Positions 30,072-39,026 are shown, counted from the first letter of the stretch. The stretch: DNA of 43,233 nucleotides from DATFWC01 sp045801465 (GCA_045801465.1 JBJMSU010000239.1:1-43233), one strand, 5' to 3'. The notes: generated from the letters alone by a model not told the origin. Made by a program: numbers and translations.

Positions 30072-30830
30072 ATGACCAGGTTCGCCCTTCCGATCTTGCG
30101 GCCAGTCCGGTGGCGCCGAAGGAGTGCTGCGGCGCTGCTCGTCGCCAGTGTCGCTCTCGCCGTCTCCGCCTGCCAACACAGCGATCCAGTGACGACGGGA
30201 ATTGCCAATACGGCACCCACCGACTACCGCCAGCGCCATCCGATCGCCGTCAAGGAAGGACAGCGCACAGTCGAGCTTTTCGTCGGCCGTTCCCGCGGCG
30301 GGCTGTCGGCGACGCAGCAGGCAGATGTCGCTGCGTTCGCCCATGCTTGGAGACGCGAGGCAACCGGAGGGATCATCATCGATGTTCCAGCGGGTACCGA
30401 GAATGCGCACGCCGCCCAGGAGGCGCTCGCGGAGGTCCGGTCGATCCTGGCGGGATCCGGCGTGCCGGCGTCCGCAATCGTCACGCGACCCCATCGCCCG
30501 GTAGATCCGCGGATCCTCGCGAACCTCAAGCTCAATTACCCGAAGATGACCGCGTCGGCCGGTCCGTGCGGATTATGGCCGGACGATCTCGGCGCGAGCT
30601 GGGACCGCAGGCAGCTCGAGAATGGGCCCTATTGGAACCTGGGCTGCGCCACCCAGCGCAACTTCTCCGCCATGGTGGAAAATCCCGCCGATCTCGTGCA
30701 GCCGCGCGGCGATACGCCGGTCATGGCCGGCCGCCGATCGGTGGTGCTCGACAAGTACCGCAAGGGTGAACCCACCATCACGATCAATCCAGACGCCGAG
30801 AAGGCCAAGATCACGGAAATCGGCAAATGA
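30072..30830 (+). CDS. cpaD: Pilus assembly lipoprotein CpaD
   Basis: This encodes 252 residues from the ATG at 30072, chosen because GAGG lies about eight bases upstream; ATG 30066 and TTG 30045 are in-frame alternatives. A lipoprotein signal ends VALAVSAC with the lipidated cysteine at residue 34. The CpaD core is visible in SATQQADVAAFAHAW and AGPCGLWPDDL, followed by WNLGCATQRNFSAMVENPADL, all typical of the family. It is an outer-membrane lipoprotein acting with CpaC. Its stop overlaps the cpaE start (ATGA). Confidence 0.93.
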   Translation: MTRFALPILRPVRWRRRSAAALLVASVALAVSACQHSDPVTTGIANTAPTDYRQRHPIAVKEGQRTVELFVGRSRGGLSATQQADVAAFAHAWRREATGGIIIDVPAGTENAHAAQEALAEVRSILAGSGVPASAIVTRPHRPVDPRILANLKLNYPKMTASAGPCGLWPDDLGASWDRRQLENGPYWNLGCATQRNFSAMVENPADLVQPRGDTPVMAGRRSVVLDKYRKGEPTITINPDAEKAKITEIGK

Positions 30831-32098
30831 TCAGATTCACTGCTGCAGCCGGAGCGACCGAAGCCGCCTCACCCGAGAGCGCGCGCGAGCCTCACATCGC
30901 GCCAGTTCCGCGCATCTCGATCCAGGCATTCTGCGAATCTCCCGAAACGACCGCCGTCGTGCAGGGATGCGGCGACGATCGCCGTATGTCCAAGGCGCAT
31001 CTCAAAGTTCAGACCGGAGGCATCGCCGCCGCGGTCGAGGCCTACCGCACCTCGCCGACCCCGAACGTCATCGTGATCGAATCGCAGAGCCGTGGCGACG
31101 ATCTCCTCGCCGGGCTCGATACGCTCGCCGAGGTGTGCGACGCCGGAACCCGGGTGATCATCATCGGCCGGCATAACGACATCGTTCTGTACCGGGAGCT
31201 GGTGCGCCGCGGGGTCAGCGACTACCTGATGGCGCCGATCAGCCCGCTCGATCTCATCCGCGCCGTTTCCAGCCTCTTCACGGCGCCAGACGCCAAGCCC
31301 GTCGGGCGTCTCGTCGCGGTCGTCGGAGCCAAGGGCGGCGTCGGCGCCTCGACCATCGCTCACAACGTCGCCTGGGCGATTGCCCGCAACCTGCTCGTCG
31401 ACTCGGTCGTGACCGATCTCGACCTTGCCTTCGGCACCGCCGGCCTCGACTATAACCAGGATCCGCCGCAGGGGATCGCCGACGCGGTCTTCTCGCCCGA
31501 GCGCATCGACAGCGGCTTCGTCGACCGCCTGCTGTCGAAGTGCACGGATCATCTGAGTCTGCTCGCCGCCCCGGCGACGCTGGACCGGGTGTACGACTTC
31601 GGCCCGGAAGCGTTCGATGCGATCCTCGACATTCTGCGCACGTCGGTGCCGTGTATCGTGCTCGATGTGCCGCATATGTGGACGGGATGGTCAAAGCGCG
31701 CCCTGGTGGCCGCCGACGATATCCTCATCGTCGCGTGTCCCGATCTGGCCAATCTGCGCAATGCCAAGAACCTGATCGACGTGTTGCGCGTCGCGCGTCC
31801 CAACGACTATCGCCCGCACTACTGTCTCAACCAGGTGGGCGTGCCGAAACGTCCGGAGCTCAAGCCGGCCGATTTCGCCAAGGCGCTGGAAGTGCAGCCG
31901 ACGGCGGTCATTCCGTTCGAGCCGCAGCTGTTCGGCACCGCTGCCAACAACGGACAGATGATCGCCGAGATGGCGGCGAACCATCGCACCACGGAAACGT
32001 TCCGCCAGTTGGCTCAGCTGCTGACGGGCCGCGCCGAAGTGAAACGGTCGCGGAATCTGCTCGCCCCCTTCATCGATAAACTCAAGCGTCGGGCGTAA
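30827..32098 (+). CDS. cpaE: Pilus localisation ATPase CpaE (TadZ)
   Basis: This encodes 423 residues. Residues about 28-150 form an atypical receiver domain in which the usual phosphoacceptor aspartate is E85 (VIVIES), so phosphorylation is unlikely. Residues about 160-415 form a ParA/MinD-like ATPase with the deviant Walker A GAKGGVGAST (167-176). CpaE/TadZ places the pilus machine at a cell pole in characterised systems. It is coupled to cpaD by overlap and followed by cpaF after 21 bases. Confidence 0.94.
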   Translation: MIRFTAAAGATEAASPESAREPHIAPVPRISIQAFCESPETTAVVQGCGDDRRMSKAHLKVQTGGIAAAVEAYRTSPTPNVIVIESQSRGDDLLAGLDTLAEVCDAGTRVIIIGRHNDIVLYRELVRRGVSDYLMAPISPLDLIRAVSSLFTAPDAKPVGRLVAVVGAKGGVGASTIAHNVAWAIARNLLVDSVVTDLDLAFGTAGLDYNQDPPQGIADAVFSPERIDSGFVDRLLSKCTDHLSLLAAPATLDRVYDFGPEAFDAILDILRTSVPCIVLDVPHMWTGWSKRALVAADDILIVACPDLANLRNAKNLIDVLRVARPNDYRPHYCLNQVGVPKRPELKPADFAKALEVQPTAVIPFEPQLFGTAANNGQMIAEMAANHRTTETFRQLAQLLTGRAEVKRSRNLLAPFIDKLKRRA

Positions 32099-32119
32099 GT
32101 CCCGTCGGAGATCATTGGC

Positions 32120-33616
32120 GTGTTTGGCAAGCGCACCATAGCTTCGGACACTGCGCGACCAGCGGCGGCGCCGGCCCCGTCGTCATCCGGCGGCGCGGCG
32201 GCAATGGAGGCCGTGCGCCCGTCGGCCGCCGCGCCGCCGGTCGCGTCTCCCCCTCTTGCGCCCGCGCAACGGCCTGCCGCGGCGGCGGCAGCGCCCCCGC
32301 CGGTGGCGACCGATTCGCGGCGATCGGAAACCTACTACGAGGTCAAGGGGACGATTTTCGGCGCCTTGATCGAAGCGATCGATCTCTCGCAATTGGCTCG
32401 CCTCGATGCGGACTCCGCGCGCGAGGAAATCCGCGACATCGTCAACGAGATCATCGCCATCAAAAACATCGTGATGTCGATTTCCGAGCAGGAGGAGCTG
32501 CTCGACGACATCTGCAACGACGTGCTGGGCTATGGTCCGCTGGAGCCGCTGCTCGCGCGCGACGACATCGCCGACATCATGGTGAACGGCGCCAGCACGG
32601 TGTTCATCGAGGTAGGCGGCAAGATCCAGAAGACCGCCATCCGCTTCCGCGACAACCAGCAGCTCCTCAATATCTGCCAGCGCATCGTCAGCCAGATCGG
32701 TCGGCGCGTCGACGAGACTTCGCCGATCTGCGACGCGCGCCTGCCCGACGGCTCGCGCGTCAATGCCATCGTTCCGCCGCTGTCGATCGACGGCCCCGCC
32801 CTCACCATCCGCAAGTTCAAGCGCGACAAGCTCACGCTCGAGCAGCTGGTCAAGTTCAATTCGATCACCCCCGAGGGCGCCGATGTGCTCAAGGTGATCG
32901 GCAGGTCGCGCGTCAACACCCTGATTTCCGGCGGCACCGGCTCGGGCAAAACCACGCTGCTCAACTGCCTCACCTTCTACATCGATCACGACGAGCGCAT
33001 CATCACCTGCGAGGACGCCGCCGAGCTGCAGCTGCAGCAGCCGCACGTGGTGCGCCTGGAGACCAGGCCGCCCAACCTCGAAGGCGAGGGCCAGGTCACG
33101 ATGCGCGATCTCGTGCGCAACTGCCTGCGCATGCGGCCGGAACGCATCATCGTCGGCGAGGTGCGCGGACCCGAGGCGTTCGACCTGTTGCAGGCGATGA
33201 ACACCGGTCACGACGGCTCGATGGGAACGTTGCACGCCAACAACCCGCGCGAAGCGCTGTCGCGCCTGGAATCGATGATCACGATGGGCGGCTATGCCCT
33301 GCCATCGAAGACCATTCGCGAGATGATCTGCGCCTCGGTGGACGTCATCATCCAGGCCGCGCGCCTGCGCGACGGCTCGCGGCGCATCACCCACATCACC
33401 GAGATCATGGGGATGGAAGGCGACGTCATCATCACCCAGGACGTCTTCGTCTACGAGATGCTCGGGGAGGACGCGAACGGAAACCTCATCGGGCGCCACC
33501 GCTCGACCGGCATCGGTCGGCCGCGGTTCTGGGACCGCGCCCGCTATTACGGCGAAGAGCAGCGGCTTGCCGCCGCGCTCGACGCCGCCGAACTCGTCAA
33601 CACACCAACCCGCTGA
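32120..33616 (+). CDS. cpaF: Tad pilus secretion ATPase CpaF (TadA)
   Basis: This 498-residue hexameric ATPase drives pilus extension and, in some species, retraction. The GTG start at 32120 has GGAG ten bases upstream. Residues about 8-70 form an Ala/Pro-rich disordered lead. The N-terminal domain (EQEELLDDICNDVLGYGPLEPLL) is followed by Walker A GGTGSGKTT (about 272-280), the Asp box, Walker B RIIVGEVRGPEAFDLL and the His box GHDGSMGTLHANNP. Order and spacing match CpaF. tadB follows 13 bases after the stop. Confidence 0.97.
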   Translation: MFGKRTIASDTARPAAAPAPSSSGGAAAMEAVRPSAAAPPVASPPLAPAQRPAAAAAAPPPVATDSRRSETYYEVKGTIFGALIEAIDLSQLARLDADSAREEIRDIVNEIIAIKNIVMSISEQEELLDDICNDVLGYGPLEPLLARDDIADIMVNGASTVFIEVGGKIQKTAIRFRDNQQLLNICQRIVSQIGRRVDETSPICDARLPDGSRVNAIVPPLSIDGPALTIRKFKRDKLTLEQLVKFNSITPEGADVLKVIGRSRVNTLISGGTGSGKTTLLNCLTFYIDHDERIITCEDAAELQLQQPHVVRLETRPPNLEGEGQVTMRDLVRNCLRMRPERIIVGEVRGPEAFDLLQAMNTGHDGSMGTLHANNPREALSRLESMITMGGYALPSKTIREMICASVDVIIQAARLRDGSRRITHITEIMGMEGDVIITQDVFVYEMLGEDANGNLIGRHRSTGIGRPRFWDRARYYGEEQRLAAALDAAELVNTPTR

Positions 33617-33629
33617 CAGCCGCCGCGCC

Positions 33630-34610
33630 ATGGACCTGCAGACGATTGCCTTGTTCTCGCTCGTGACCGTCGCGGCCGGCGGCGTCGTCTGGGTCTTCGT
33701 TTATCCCATTCTGTCGGGCGATCAGAAGGCGGAAAACCGGCTGGCCAGCGTCGGGCGGCCGGATCCGGTCTCCCGCGCCAGCGCCCAACGCGGCCCGCAG
33801 CGCTCGCGCCGCGAGCAGGTGGAGGAAACGCTCAAGCAGCTCGAGGTGCGGCAGAACAAGCCCAAGCGGCCGCCGCTTTCGATCATGATCAGCCAGGCGG
33901 GCCTGAGCTGGTCGAAACGCCAATTCATTCTGATCAGCGCCGCGCTGGCCCTGGCCACGTGCATCGCCGCCTTCTATGCCGGCTTCGGCCCGGTGCCGGC
34001 GCTCGGGGTCGCATTTGCCGGCGGGCTGGGCTTGCCGCGCTGGCTGCTGCTGTTCCTCAAGAAGCGGCGGGAAGCCGCCTTTCTCAACGGGTTCCCCGAT
34101 GCCGTCGACGTGATCGTGCGCGGCATTAAGGCGGGCCTTCCCCTGCTCGAGTGCCTCCGGGTCATCTCCAACGAAGCGCCGGAGCCGATCAAAGGCGAAT
34201 TCCGCACCATCATCGAGACTCAGACGATCGGCATTCCGGTGGGCGAGGCCTGCACCAAGCTTTACGAACGCATTCCGCTCCCCGAGTGCAACTTCTTCGG
34301 CATCGTGATCAGCATCCAGCAGAAGGCGGGCGGCAACCTGTCGGAAGCGCTCGCCAACCTGTCGCGCGTGCTGCGCGACCGCAAGAAGATGAAGGCCAAG
34401 ATTCAGGCCATGTCGATGGAAGCCAAGGCATCGGCCACCATCATCGCGGCGCTGCCGATCTGCGTGATGATTCTCGTCTTTCTCACGGCCCCCGAGTACA
34501 TCTCGCTTCTGTGGACGCACCCGATGGGCCGCATGATGCTGGCAGCCTGCGCCACCTGGATGCTGATCGGCGTCCTGGTGATGCGCAAGATGATCAATTT
34601 CGATTTCTGA
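33630..34610 (+). CDS. tadB: Tad inner-membrane platform protein TadB
   Basis: This encodes 326 residues from the ATG at 33630; the frame is open earlier but overlaps cpaF. An N-terminal membrane helix (about 5-26), a basic cytoplasmic stretch, two helices (about 95-140), the GspF domain (about 165-290, with FPDAVDVIVRGIKAGLPLLECLR and IVISIQQKAGGNLSEALANLS) and a terminal helix pair are visible. It forms the inner-membrane platform with TadC, on which the CpaF ATPase acts. Confidence 0.94.
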   Translation: MDLQTIALFSLVTVAAGGVVWVFVYPILSGDQKAENRLASVGRPDPVSRASAQRGPQRSRREQVEETLKQLEVRQNKPKRPPLSIMISQAGLSWSKRQFILISAALALATCIAAFYAGFGPVPALGVAFAGGLGLPRWLLLFLKKRREAAFLNGFPDAVDVIVRGIKAGLPLLECLRVISNEAPEPIKGEFRTIIETQTIGIPVGEACTKLYERIPLPECNFFGIVISIQQKAGGNLSEALANLSRVLRDRKKMKAKIQAMSMEAKASATIIAALPICVMILVFLTAPEYISLLWTHPMGRMMLAACATWMLIGVLVMRKMINFDF

Positions 34611-34618
34611 GCCCCCGC

Positions 34619-35593
34619 ATGCTTGATCTTCTCATCGACAGGCTTCACGACACCAAGCTTCTCGCCATGCTGTTTGCCGCGATCGCCGCCGGGGCGACCG
34701 TGCTCACCCTGGCGATGCCGCTGTTCGCCGGCGACAATCTTGAAAGGCGCATGAAGAGCGTGGCGACCGAGCGCGAGAAGATCCGGCAGCGCGAGCGTGA
34801 ACGGATGGCGCGCGGCGAGAAGGTCAGCCTGCGCACCTCGCCCAAACACTACATGAAGCGGGTGGTGGAGCAGTTCAACCTGGCCAAATGGGTCGGCCAG
34901 GAGGAGGCGCACGCCTTGCTGCTCCAGGCCGGCCATCGCGGCCAGGGCCCGTATGTGGCTTTCCTGTTCTTCCGCATGATGACGCCCATCGCAGTGCTGC
35001 TGCTCACGATGTTCTATATCTTCCTGGTGATCGACCTCAAACAGCCGCCCACCATCAAGGTCTTGATCTGCCTCGGCGCCGCCTTCGTCGGGATGCAGGC
35101 ACCTAAGTTTTTCTTGAAGAATCAGATCCAGCGACGCCAGCTGTCGATCAAGCGCGCGTTTCCCGACGCGCTCGATCTTCTGCTGATCTGCGTTGAATCC
35201 GGCATTGCCATCGAATCGGCGTTCCGCCGGGTGAGCCAGGAAATCGGCTCGCAATCGATCCCGCTCGCCGAGGAACTGACTTTGACGACCGCCGAGCTCT
35301 CGTATCTGCCCGATCGCAGGCAGGCCTACGACAATCTCGCCATGCGTACCAATCTCGAGGGGGTCAAGTCGGTGTGCATGGCGCTGCAACAGGCGGAGCG
35401 CTACGGCACGCCGTTGGCGAATGCCCTGCGGGTGATGGCGCAGGAGAACCGCGACATGCGTATGTCGGAGGCCGAGAAGAAGGCGGCGGCCCTGCCGCCC
35501 AAGCTCACCGTGCCGATGATCCTGTTCTTCCTTCCGGTCCTGTTCATCGTCATTCTCGGGCCTGCCGCCATCCGCGTGATGGAGATCAGGTGA
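34619..35593 (+). CDS. tadC: Tad inner-membrane platform protein TadC
   Basis: This encodes 324 residues from the ATG at 34619, eight bases after the tadB stop. A long open frame continues upstream inside tadB but is a shadow. The layout mirrors TadB: a membrane helix (about 14-38), a charged stretch (ATEREKIRQRERERMARGEK), a helix pair (about 120-165), the GspF domain (about 170-290, FPDALDLLLICVESGIAIESAF) and a C-terminal helix (about 297-318). It is the last plus-strand gene of the pilus locus. A composite repeat begins 125 bases later. Confidence 0.95.
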   Translation: MLDLLIDRLHDTKLLAMLFAAIAAGATVLTLAMPLFAGDNLERRMKSVATEREKIRQRERERMARGEKVSLRTSPKHYMKRVVEQFNLAKWVGQEEAHALLLQAGHRGQGPYVAFLFFRMMTPIAVLLLTMFYIFLVIDLKQPPTIKVLICLGAAFVGMQAPKFFLKNQIQRRQLSIKRAFPDALDLLLICVESGIAIESAFRRVSQEIGSQSIPLAEELTLTTAELSYLPDRRQAYDNLAMRTNLEGVKSVCMALQQAERYGTPLANALRVMAQENRDMRMSEAEKKAAALPPKLTVPMILFFLPVLFIVILGPAAIRVMEIR

Positions 35594-35717
35594 GGCGCTG
35601 ACGTTTCGCAGGTGGGCGGCTTTACGCGCCCGCTTGCTGCGCTGCTGCTGATCAGCAAATCAGGATCGGAGATTCCGGCAGCCGGCGGGCTCGGGCGGCG
35701 GTCTGCAGCCGCGATGG

Positions 35718-35879
35718 CTAGTGCCGCCGATTTGAAGTTCCTACGGCGCCTGCCGCTAGCTCGTATGGAACTTCAAAGCGCAAAGCGGCACGAGAACCAT
35801 AGACTTGCTGGTGCCCCTTGCTTCCGAAGTTCGGAGAGGGTGCTGCCATGTATCACGCGCTTCGGAAGCGGGGCACTAG
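35718..35879. repeat. Composite two-hairpin repeat, copy 2
   Basis: This is a copy of the 2911-3067 element in the opposite orientation: hairpin B first (GCCGCCGATTTGAAGTTCC with its partner near 35771-35793), the linker ACCATAGACTTGCT, then hairpin A ending GGAAGCGGGGCACTAG. Both ends are CTAG. Its stems carry more mismatches than copy 3. It lies between convergent tadC and tadD, and the right CTAG forms the tadD stop codon. Confidence 0.85.
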
Positions 35880-36796
35880 TTCAGCGGCAATGGATTGATG
35901 GCGAGTGGCGCCTGAGCCTGGGTCTGTGGCTTCGGCTGAGCCTGTGTCTTCGCCTTGGATGCAGGTCGCGCGGCCGTCTTGGCGGCTCGCGCTGGCGCGG
36001 CGCCATCTCCGCCCGAGCGGGCGATATTCTTCCAGGTGTCCGGCTGCGCCAGCATATGGCGGAGATACGCCACGTTGGCGGTGGCTTCCTCGGACGGCAG
36101 ATCGGCGCGAGCGATCTTTTCCGCCTCCTCGAAGCGGCCCTGAAGTCCGACGACCAAGGCGAGGTTCTGGCGCACGCGCAGGTCGGCGCCGGGCCGATCC
36201 ACGGCGCGGCGCAGCGTTGCTTCCGCTTGCGGCAGGTCCTTGGCGAGCGCGTAGGAGAGGCCGAGATTCGACAACACCGAAGGCTCGTCGGGAATAATCC
36301 GCAGCGCGGTCTCGTAGTGCTGCCGCGCCTCCTGCGTCCGCCCCAATTGATCGAGCACGGCGCCCTGCACCGAGAGGACGCGCCAATCGGGCTGATCGGG
36401 GGAGTGCGCGCGTTCGAGCACCTCCAGCGCCTGTCCATAATTTCCGGCATCGGCGAGGGCGCGGCCATAGGCGCCGAGCACCGCCCGGTTCTTCGGGTTC
36501 AGCATCGCGGCCTGCTCGAGCACGGCTGCTGCCTGGCTGCGCTGGCCGATGCCGCGCAGCGCCGCCGCATAGCGGATGGCGGCATCGACATCGCGGTTGT
36601 TGACGCGATAGCGCTCGCCGTACGTGTCGACGTCACGCCGCCATTCGGCCTCGGAGCGCGGTCCGGCCGGCAGGGCGATCGAGCCGGTCGTATCGCTGGA
36701 TCTCGTCGTCTGGCAGCCCGAGACCGTCGTTGCCACGACGACGACAAGTGCGGTCGAGGCGAGGAGGGAAATTGCTCGGCTGGCGTGCAGACGCAT
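35876..36796 (-). CDS. tadD: TPR lipoprotein TadD
   Basis: This encodes 306 residues. A lipoprotein signal ends VATTVSGC, with the lipidated cysteine at residue 28. Residues about 65-235 form five or so tetratricopeptide repeats (such as AIRYAAALRGIGQRSQAAAVLEQ, then LGRTQEARQHYETALRIIPD). The C-terminal 50 residues are Ala/Lys/Gln/Pro-rich with repeated QAQ/KPQ units, probably disordered. TadD acts as an outer-membrane pilotin-like factor for the secretin. It is convergent with tadC; its TAG stop lies in the end of repeat copy 2. A CtrA-like box is about 60 bases upstream of the start. Confidence 0.9.
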   Translation of the reverse strand: MRLHASRAISLLASTALVVVVATTVSGCQTTRSSDTTGSIALPAGPRSEAEWRRDVDTYGERYRVNNRDVDAAIRYAAALRGIGQRSQAAAVLEQAAMLNPKNRAVLGAYGRALADAGNYGQALEVLERAHSPDQPDWRVLSVQGAVLDQLGRTQEARQHYETALRIIPDEPSVLSNLGLSYALAKDLPQAEATLRRAVDRPGADLRVRQNLALVVGLQGRFEEAEKIARADLPSEEATANVAYLRHMLAQPDTWKNIARSGGDGAAPARAAKTAARPASKAKTQAQPKPQTQAQAPLAINPLPLN

Positions 36797-36856
36797 GATG
36801 TCACTCCCCCGAGCGCAAATGATGTCGGCTGAGCACAGAGCAATAGAGCGTTAACC

Positions 36857-36871
36857 CTAACGGCCGGTTAA
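36857..36871 (-). promoter_or_regulatory. CtrA-box-like sequence upstream of tadD
   Basis: On the minus strand TTAA, seven bases (CCGGCCG), TTAG, with a further GTTAAC nearby at 36850-36855. It is about 60 bases upstream of tadD. It differs by one base from TTAA-N7-TTAA. Candidate only; a palindromic GC core may mean a different regulator. Confidence 0.35.
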
Positions 36872-36923
36872 TCGCGCGGTTGGGGCGCGCTGCAGGTCGA
36901 CTTTCGTCGCCGCGAGGGCCGTG

Positions 36924-36945
36924 CTAGCGCATGTTCCGGCGAAAG
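36924..36945. repeat. Half copy of the GCATGTTCCGG palindrome
   Basis: CTAGCGCATGTTCCGGCGAAAG matches, over 18 bases with one extra A, the left half of the palindrome that starts after composite repeat copy 3 (38537-38557). The right half is missing, and the following sequence leads into the aminopeptidase gene. It is likely a decayed or truncated copy. Confidence 0.6.
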
Positions 36946-36979
36946 CCTGGCCTCCGGACCGGGAAGCCCCTGGACCCTC

Positions 36980-38377
36980 ATGCATCCCGTTTTTGTTGCC
37001 CGCGGCCAAGCCGCGCAGCCGATCCCGATCTGCTTCGTCACCGGGTCGAACGATGCCCAGGTGCGCGCGGGCCTCGAGCCGGCGGCGCGCGCCTTCGCCG
37101 CCGCCGCTGGTTTCGAGCCGCATGCCGGTCGTCATTTGCTGCTGCCCAGCGGCGCCGGCGCACCGGATAAGCTCTCCGGCGTGTTGTTCGGATTGGAGGC
37201 GGCCGACAAACGGGTCAAGGATCTGTTCCTGCCTGGGCGGCTGCCGGCGCTGCTGCCGGCCGGGACCTATCGGTTCGCCAATTCGGCGCATGACCAGCGT
37301 CTGGCCGCGCTCGCCTTCGCGCTCGGCTCCTATCGCTTCAACCGCTACCGCAAGGCCGAGGACAAGGCGGTCAAGCTGGAGCTTCCCGACGGTGTCGACG
37401 GCGACGATCTCACCCGCATCGCGGACGGCGTGACGCTGGCACGCGACCTCATCAACACGCCGGCCAATGATCTTGGTCCGGCGGAACTGGAAGAGGCGGC
37501 GCAAGCGCTCGCCGCGAAACACGGCGCGAGCATCCGTTCCATCGTGGGTGACGATCTTCTGGCGAAAAACTTTCCCCTGATCCACGCGGTCGGGCGCGCA
37601 GCCGCGCGTGCGCCGCGTCTGATCGATCTCACCTGGGGAGAAGGCGACGGACCCAAGATCACGCTCGTGGGCAAGGGCGTGTGCTTCGACACCGGCGGGC
37701 TCGACATCAAGCCCGAGAGCGGCATGCTCATCATGAAGAAGGACATGGGCGGCGCCGCGTGCACGCTCGCGCTTGCCCATATGATCATGGACGCCCGCCT
37801 GCCGGTGCGCCTGCGCGTGCTGATTCCGGCGGTGGAGAACGCCATTTCGGGCAGCGCTTTTCGCCCCCTCGACGTCTACACCTCGCGCAAGGGGATCACG
37901 GTCGAGATCGGCAATACCGATGCCGAAGGCCGCCTGATCCTCGCTGATGCGCTCGCGCTCGGAGATGAAGAGGGGCCCGATCTCATGGTCGACATGGCCA
38001 CCCTGACGGGGGCGGCGCGAGTTGCGCTCGGCCCCGAATTGCCGCCGTTCTACACCGATGACGAGGCGCTGGCGGCGGACCTTGCCGGCCGTGCGGCGGC
38101 CGAGAACGATCCATTGTGGCGCATGCCGCTGTGGCGGCCCTACGAGAGCCTGCTCGACTCGAAGACCGCCGACATCAACAACGTGTCATCGGGAAACCAG
38201 GGCGGCTCGATCACGGCAGCGTTGTTTCTCAGCCGCTTCGTCGCCCAGGCCAAGGCTTGGGTCCACCTCGACGTCTATGCCTGGGTACCGTCGGCAAAGT
38301 CGGCACGGCCGGAAGGCGGCGAATGCCAGGCCGCGCGCGCATTGTATGCGCTCATCAAAGCGCGCCATCCCGGCTAG
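36980..38377 (+). CDS. M17 leucyl aminopeptidase-family protein
   Basis: This 465-residue di-metal aminopeptidase removes N-terminal residues from peptides in the cytoplasm. The M17 active site is complete: K232 and D237 (VGKGVCFDTGG), K244, D255 (MKKDMGG), and D314, E316 and R318 in NTDAEGRLILADAL. The N-terminal domain (1-130) is divergent from E. coli PepA, and the protein is somewhat shorter. The TAG stop codon is part of the CTAG end of composite repeat copy 3. Nearby MarR and NlpC/P60 genes suggest peptide or murein-peptide turnover. Confidence 0.93.
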   Translation: MHPVFVARGQAAQPIPICFVTGSNDAQVRAGLEPAARAFAAAAGFEPHAGRHLLLPSGAGAPDKLSGVLFGLEAADKRVKDLFLPGRLPALLPAGTYRFANSAHDQRLAALAFALGSYRFNRYRKAEDKAVKLELPDGVDGDDLTRIADGVTLARDLINTPANDLGPAELEEAAQALAAKHGASIRSIVGDDLLAKNFPLIHAVGRAAARAPRLIDLTWGEGDGPKITLVGKGVCFDTGGLDIKPESGMLIMKKDMGGAACTLALAHMIMDARLPVRLRVLIPAVENAISGSAFRPLDVYTSRKGITVEIGNTDAEGRLILADALALGDEEGPDLMVDMATLTGAARVALGPELPPFYTDDEALAADLAGRAAAENDPLWRMPLWRPYESLLDSKTADINNVSSGNQGGSITAALFLSRFVAQAKAWVHLDVYAWVPSAKSARPEGGECQAARALYALIKARHPG

Positions 38378-38540
38378 CGCCGCCGATTTGAAGTTCCTAC
38401 ACCGCCTGCCGCAAACTCGTGCAGGAACTTCAAATCGAAAAGCGGCACTAGAACCATAGACTTGCTAGTGCCCCTTTGCTTCCGAAGTTCGTGCCAGAGG
38501 GTGCTGCCATGTATCACGAACTTCGGAAGCGGGGCACTAG
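38374..38540. repeat. Composite two-hairpin repeat, copy 3
   Basis: This is the best-preserved copy. Hairpin B pairs GATTTGAAGTTCCT with AGGAACTTCAAATC around a 24-base loop; the linker is ACCATAGACTTGCTAGTG; hairpin A pairs CTTCCGAAGTTCGTG with CACGAACTTCGGAAG in the opposite orientation to copy 1. The left CTAG gives the aminopeptidase stop codon, and the right CTAG directly adjoins another palindrome at 38541. Unlike the other copies it lies between genes in the same direction. Confidence 0.88.
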
Positions 38541-38587
38541 CGCATGTTCCGGCGAAGTGGGCACCGGTTCGCCGTCAAGAACATGCG
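38541..38587. repeat. 47-base palindromic repeat (CGCATGTTC type)
   Basis: CGCATGTTC at the left pairs with GAACATGCG at the right, and the middle (GGCGAAGTGGGCACCGGTTC) shares AAGTGG-ACCGG with the element at 1445-1493. It sits directly against the CTAG of composite repeat copy 3, about 90 bases upstream of the marR gene. It may shield the regulator gene from read-through of the aminopeptidase transcript. Confidence 0.75.
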
Positions 38588-38675
38588 GCGCCAAAATCCG
38601 ACGTTGGTACGACTTGCGGTGCGGCTGTCCCGGCAAAATAATGCACTTGCGAAACGATCTCGCGCGGAGCTCGCC

Positions 38676-39026
38676 ATGGCGGTCGAGATGCGTCCGGCAC
38701 AGGCGCTGCGGCTGCTGCACGATTTCGCGCACGCGCTGGTCACCGGGAGCAGACCGGACCTATCCGGCCGGCAACTGACGGTGCTGCTCACCATCTATCT
38801 CGAATCGCCGCCCCATACGGTGCGTGGGCTCGCCGCCAAGCTGCGCGTCACCAAGCCGGTGATCACCCGCGCGCTCGACAGCATGGGCAAGCTCGGGCTC
38901 GTCTCGCGCAAGCGTGACGTGACCGATCGCCGTAACGTCATCATCCAGCGTACCGTCAAGGGGGCGCTGTATGTTGAGGAGCTCGGCGATCTCCTTGTCG
39001 CCAAGGCGCAGGAGCTGCCGCGGTGA
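38676..39026 (+). CDS. MarR-family transcriptional regulator
   Basis: This encodes 116 residues from the ATG at 38676, with GGAG eight bases upstream. The frame is open back to 38544, but that section overlaps the palindrome and lacks a good ribosome binding site. The winged helix-turn-helix is clear: LSGRQLTVLLTIYLESPPHTV, then RGLAAKLRVTKPVITRALDSM and the wing RKRDVTDRRNVIIQ. The N-terminal dimerisation helix is short. It overlaps the NlpC/P60 gene by four bases (GTGA), so it likely controls its own two-gene unit; no operator was identified with confidence. Confidence 0.88.
   Translation: MAVEMRPAQALRLLHDFAHALVTGSRPDLSGRQLTVLLTIYLESPPHTVRGLAAKLRVTKPVITRALDSMGKLGLVSRKRDVTDRRNVIIQRTVKGALYVEELGDLLVAKAQELPR

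Noticed and set aside
32183..33631. 482-codon open frame antisense to cpaF
   Set aside because: cpaF is certain from its motifs. Long antisense frames are expected in GC-rich genes, and this one has no recognisable domain or ribosome binding site.
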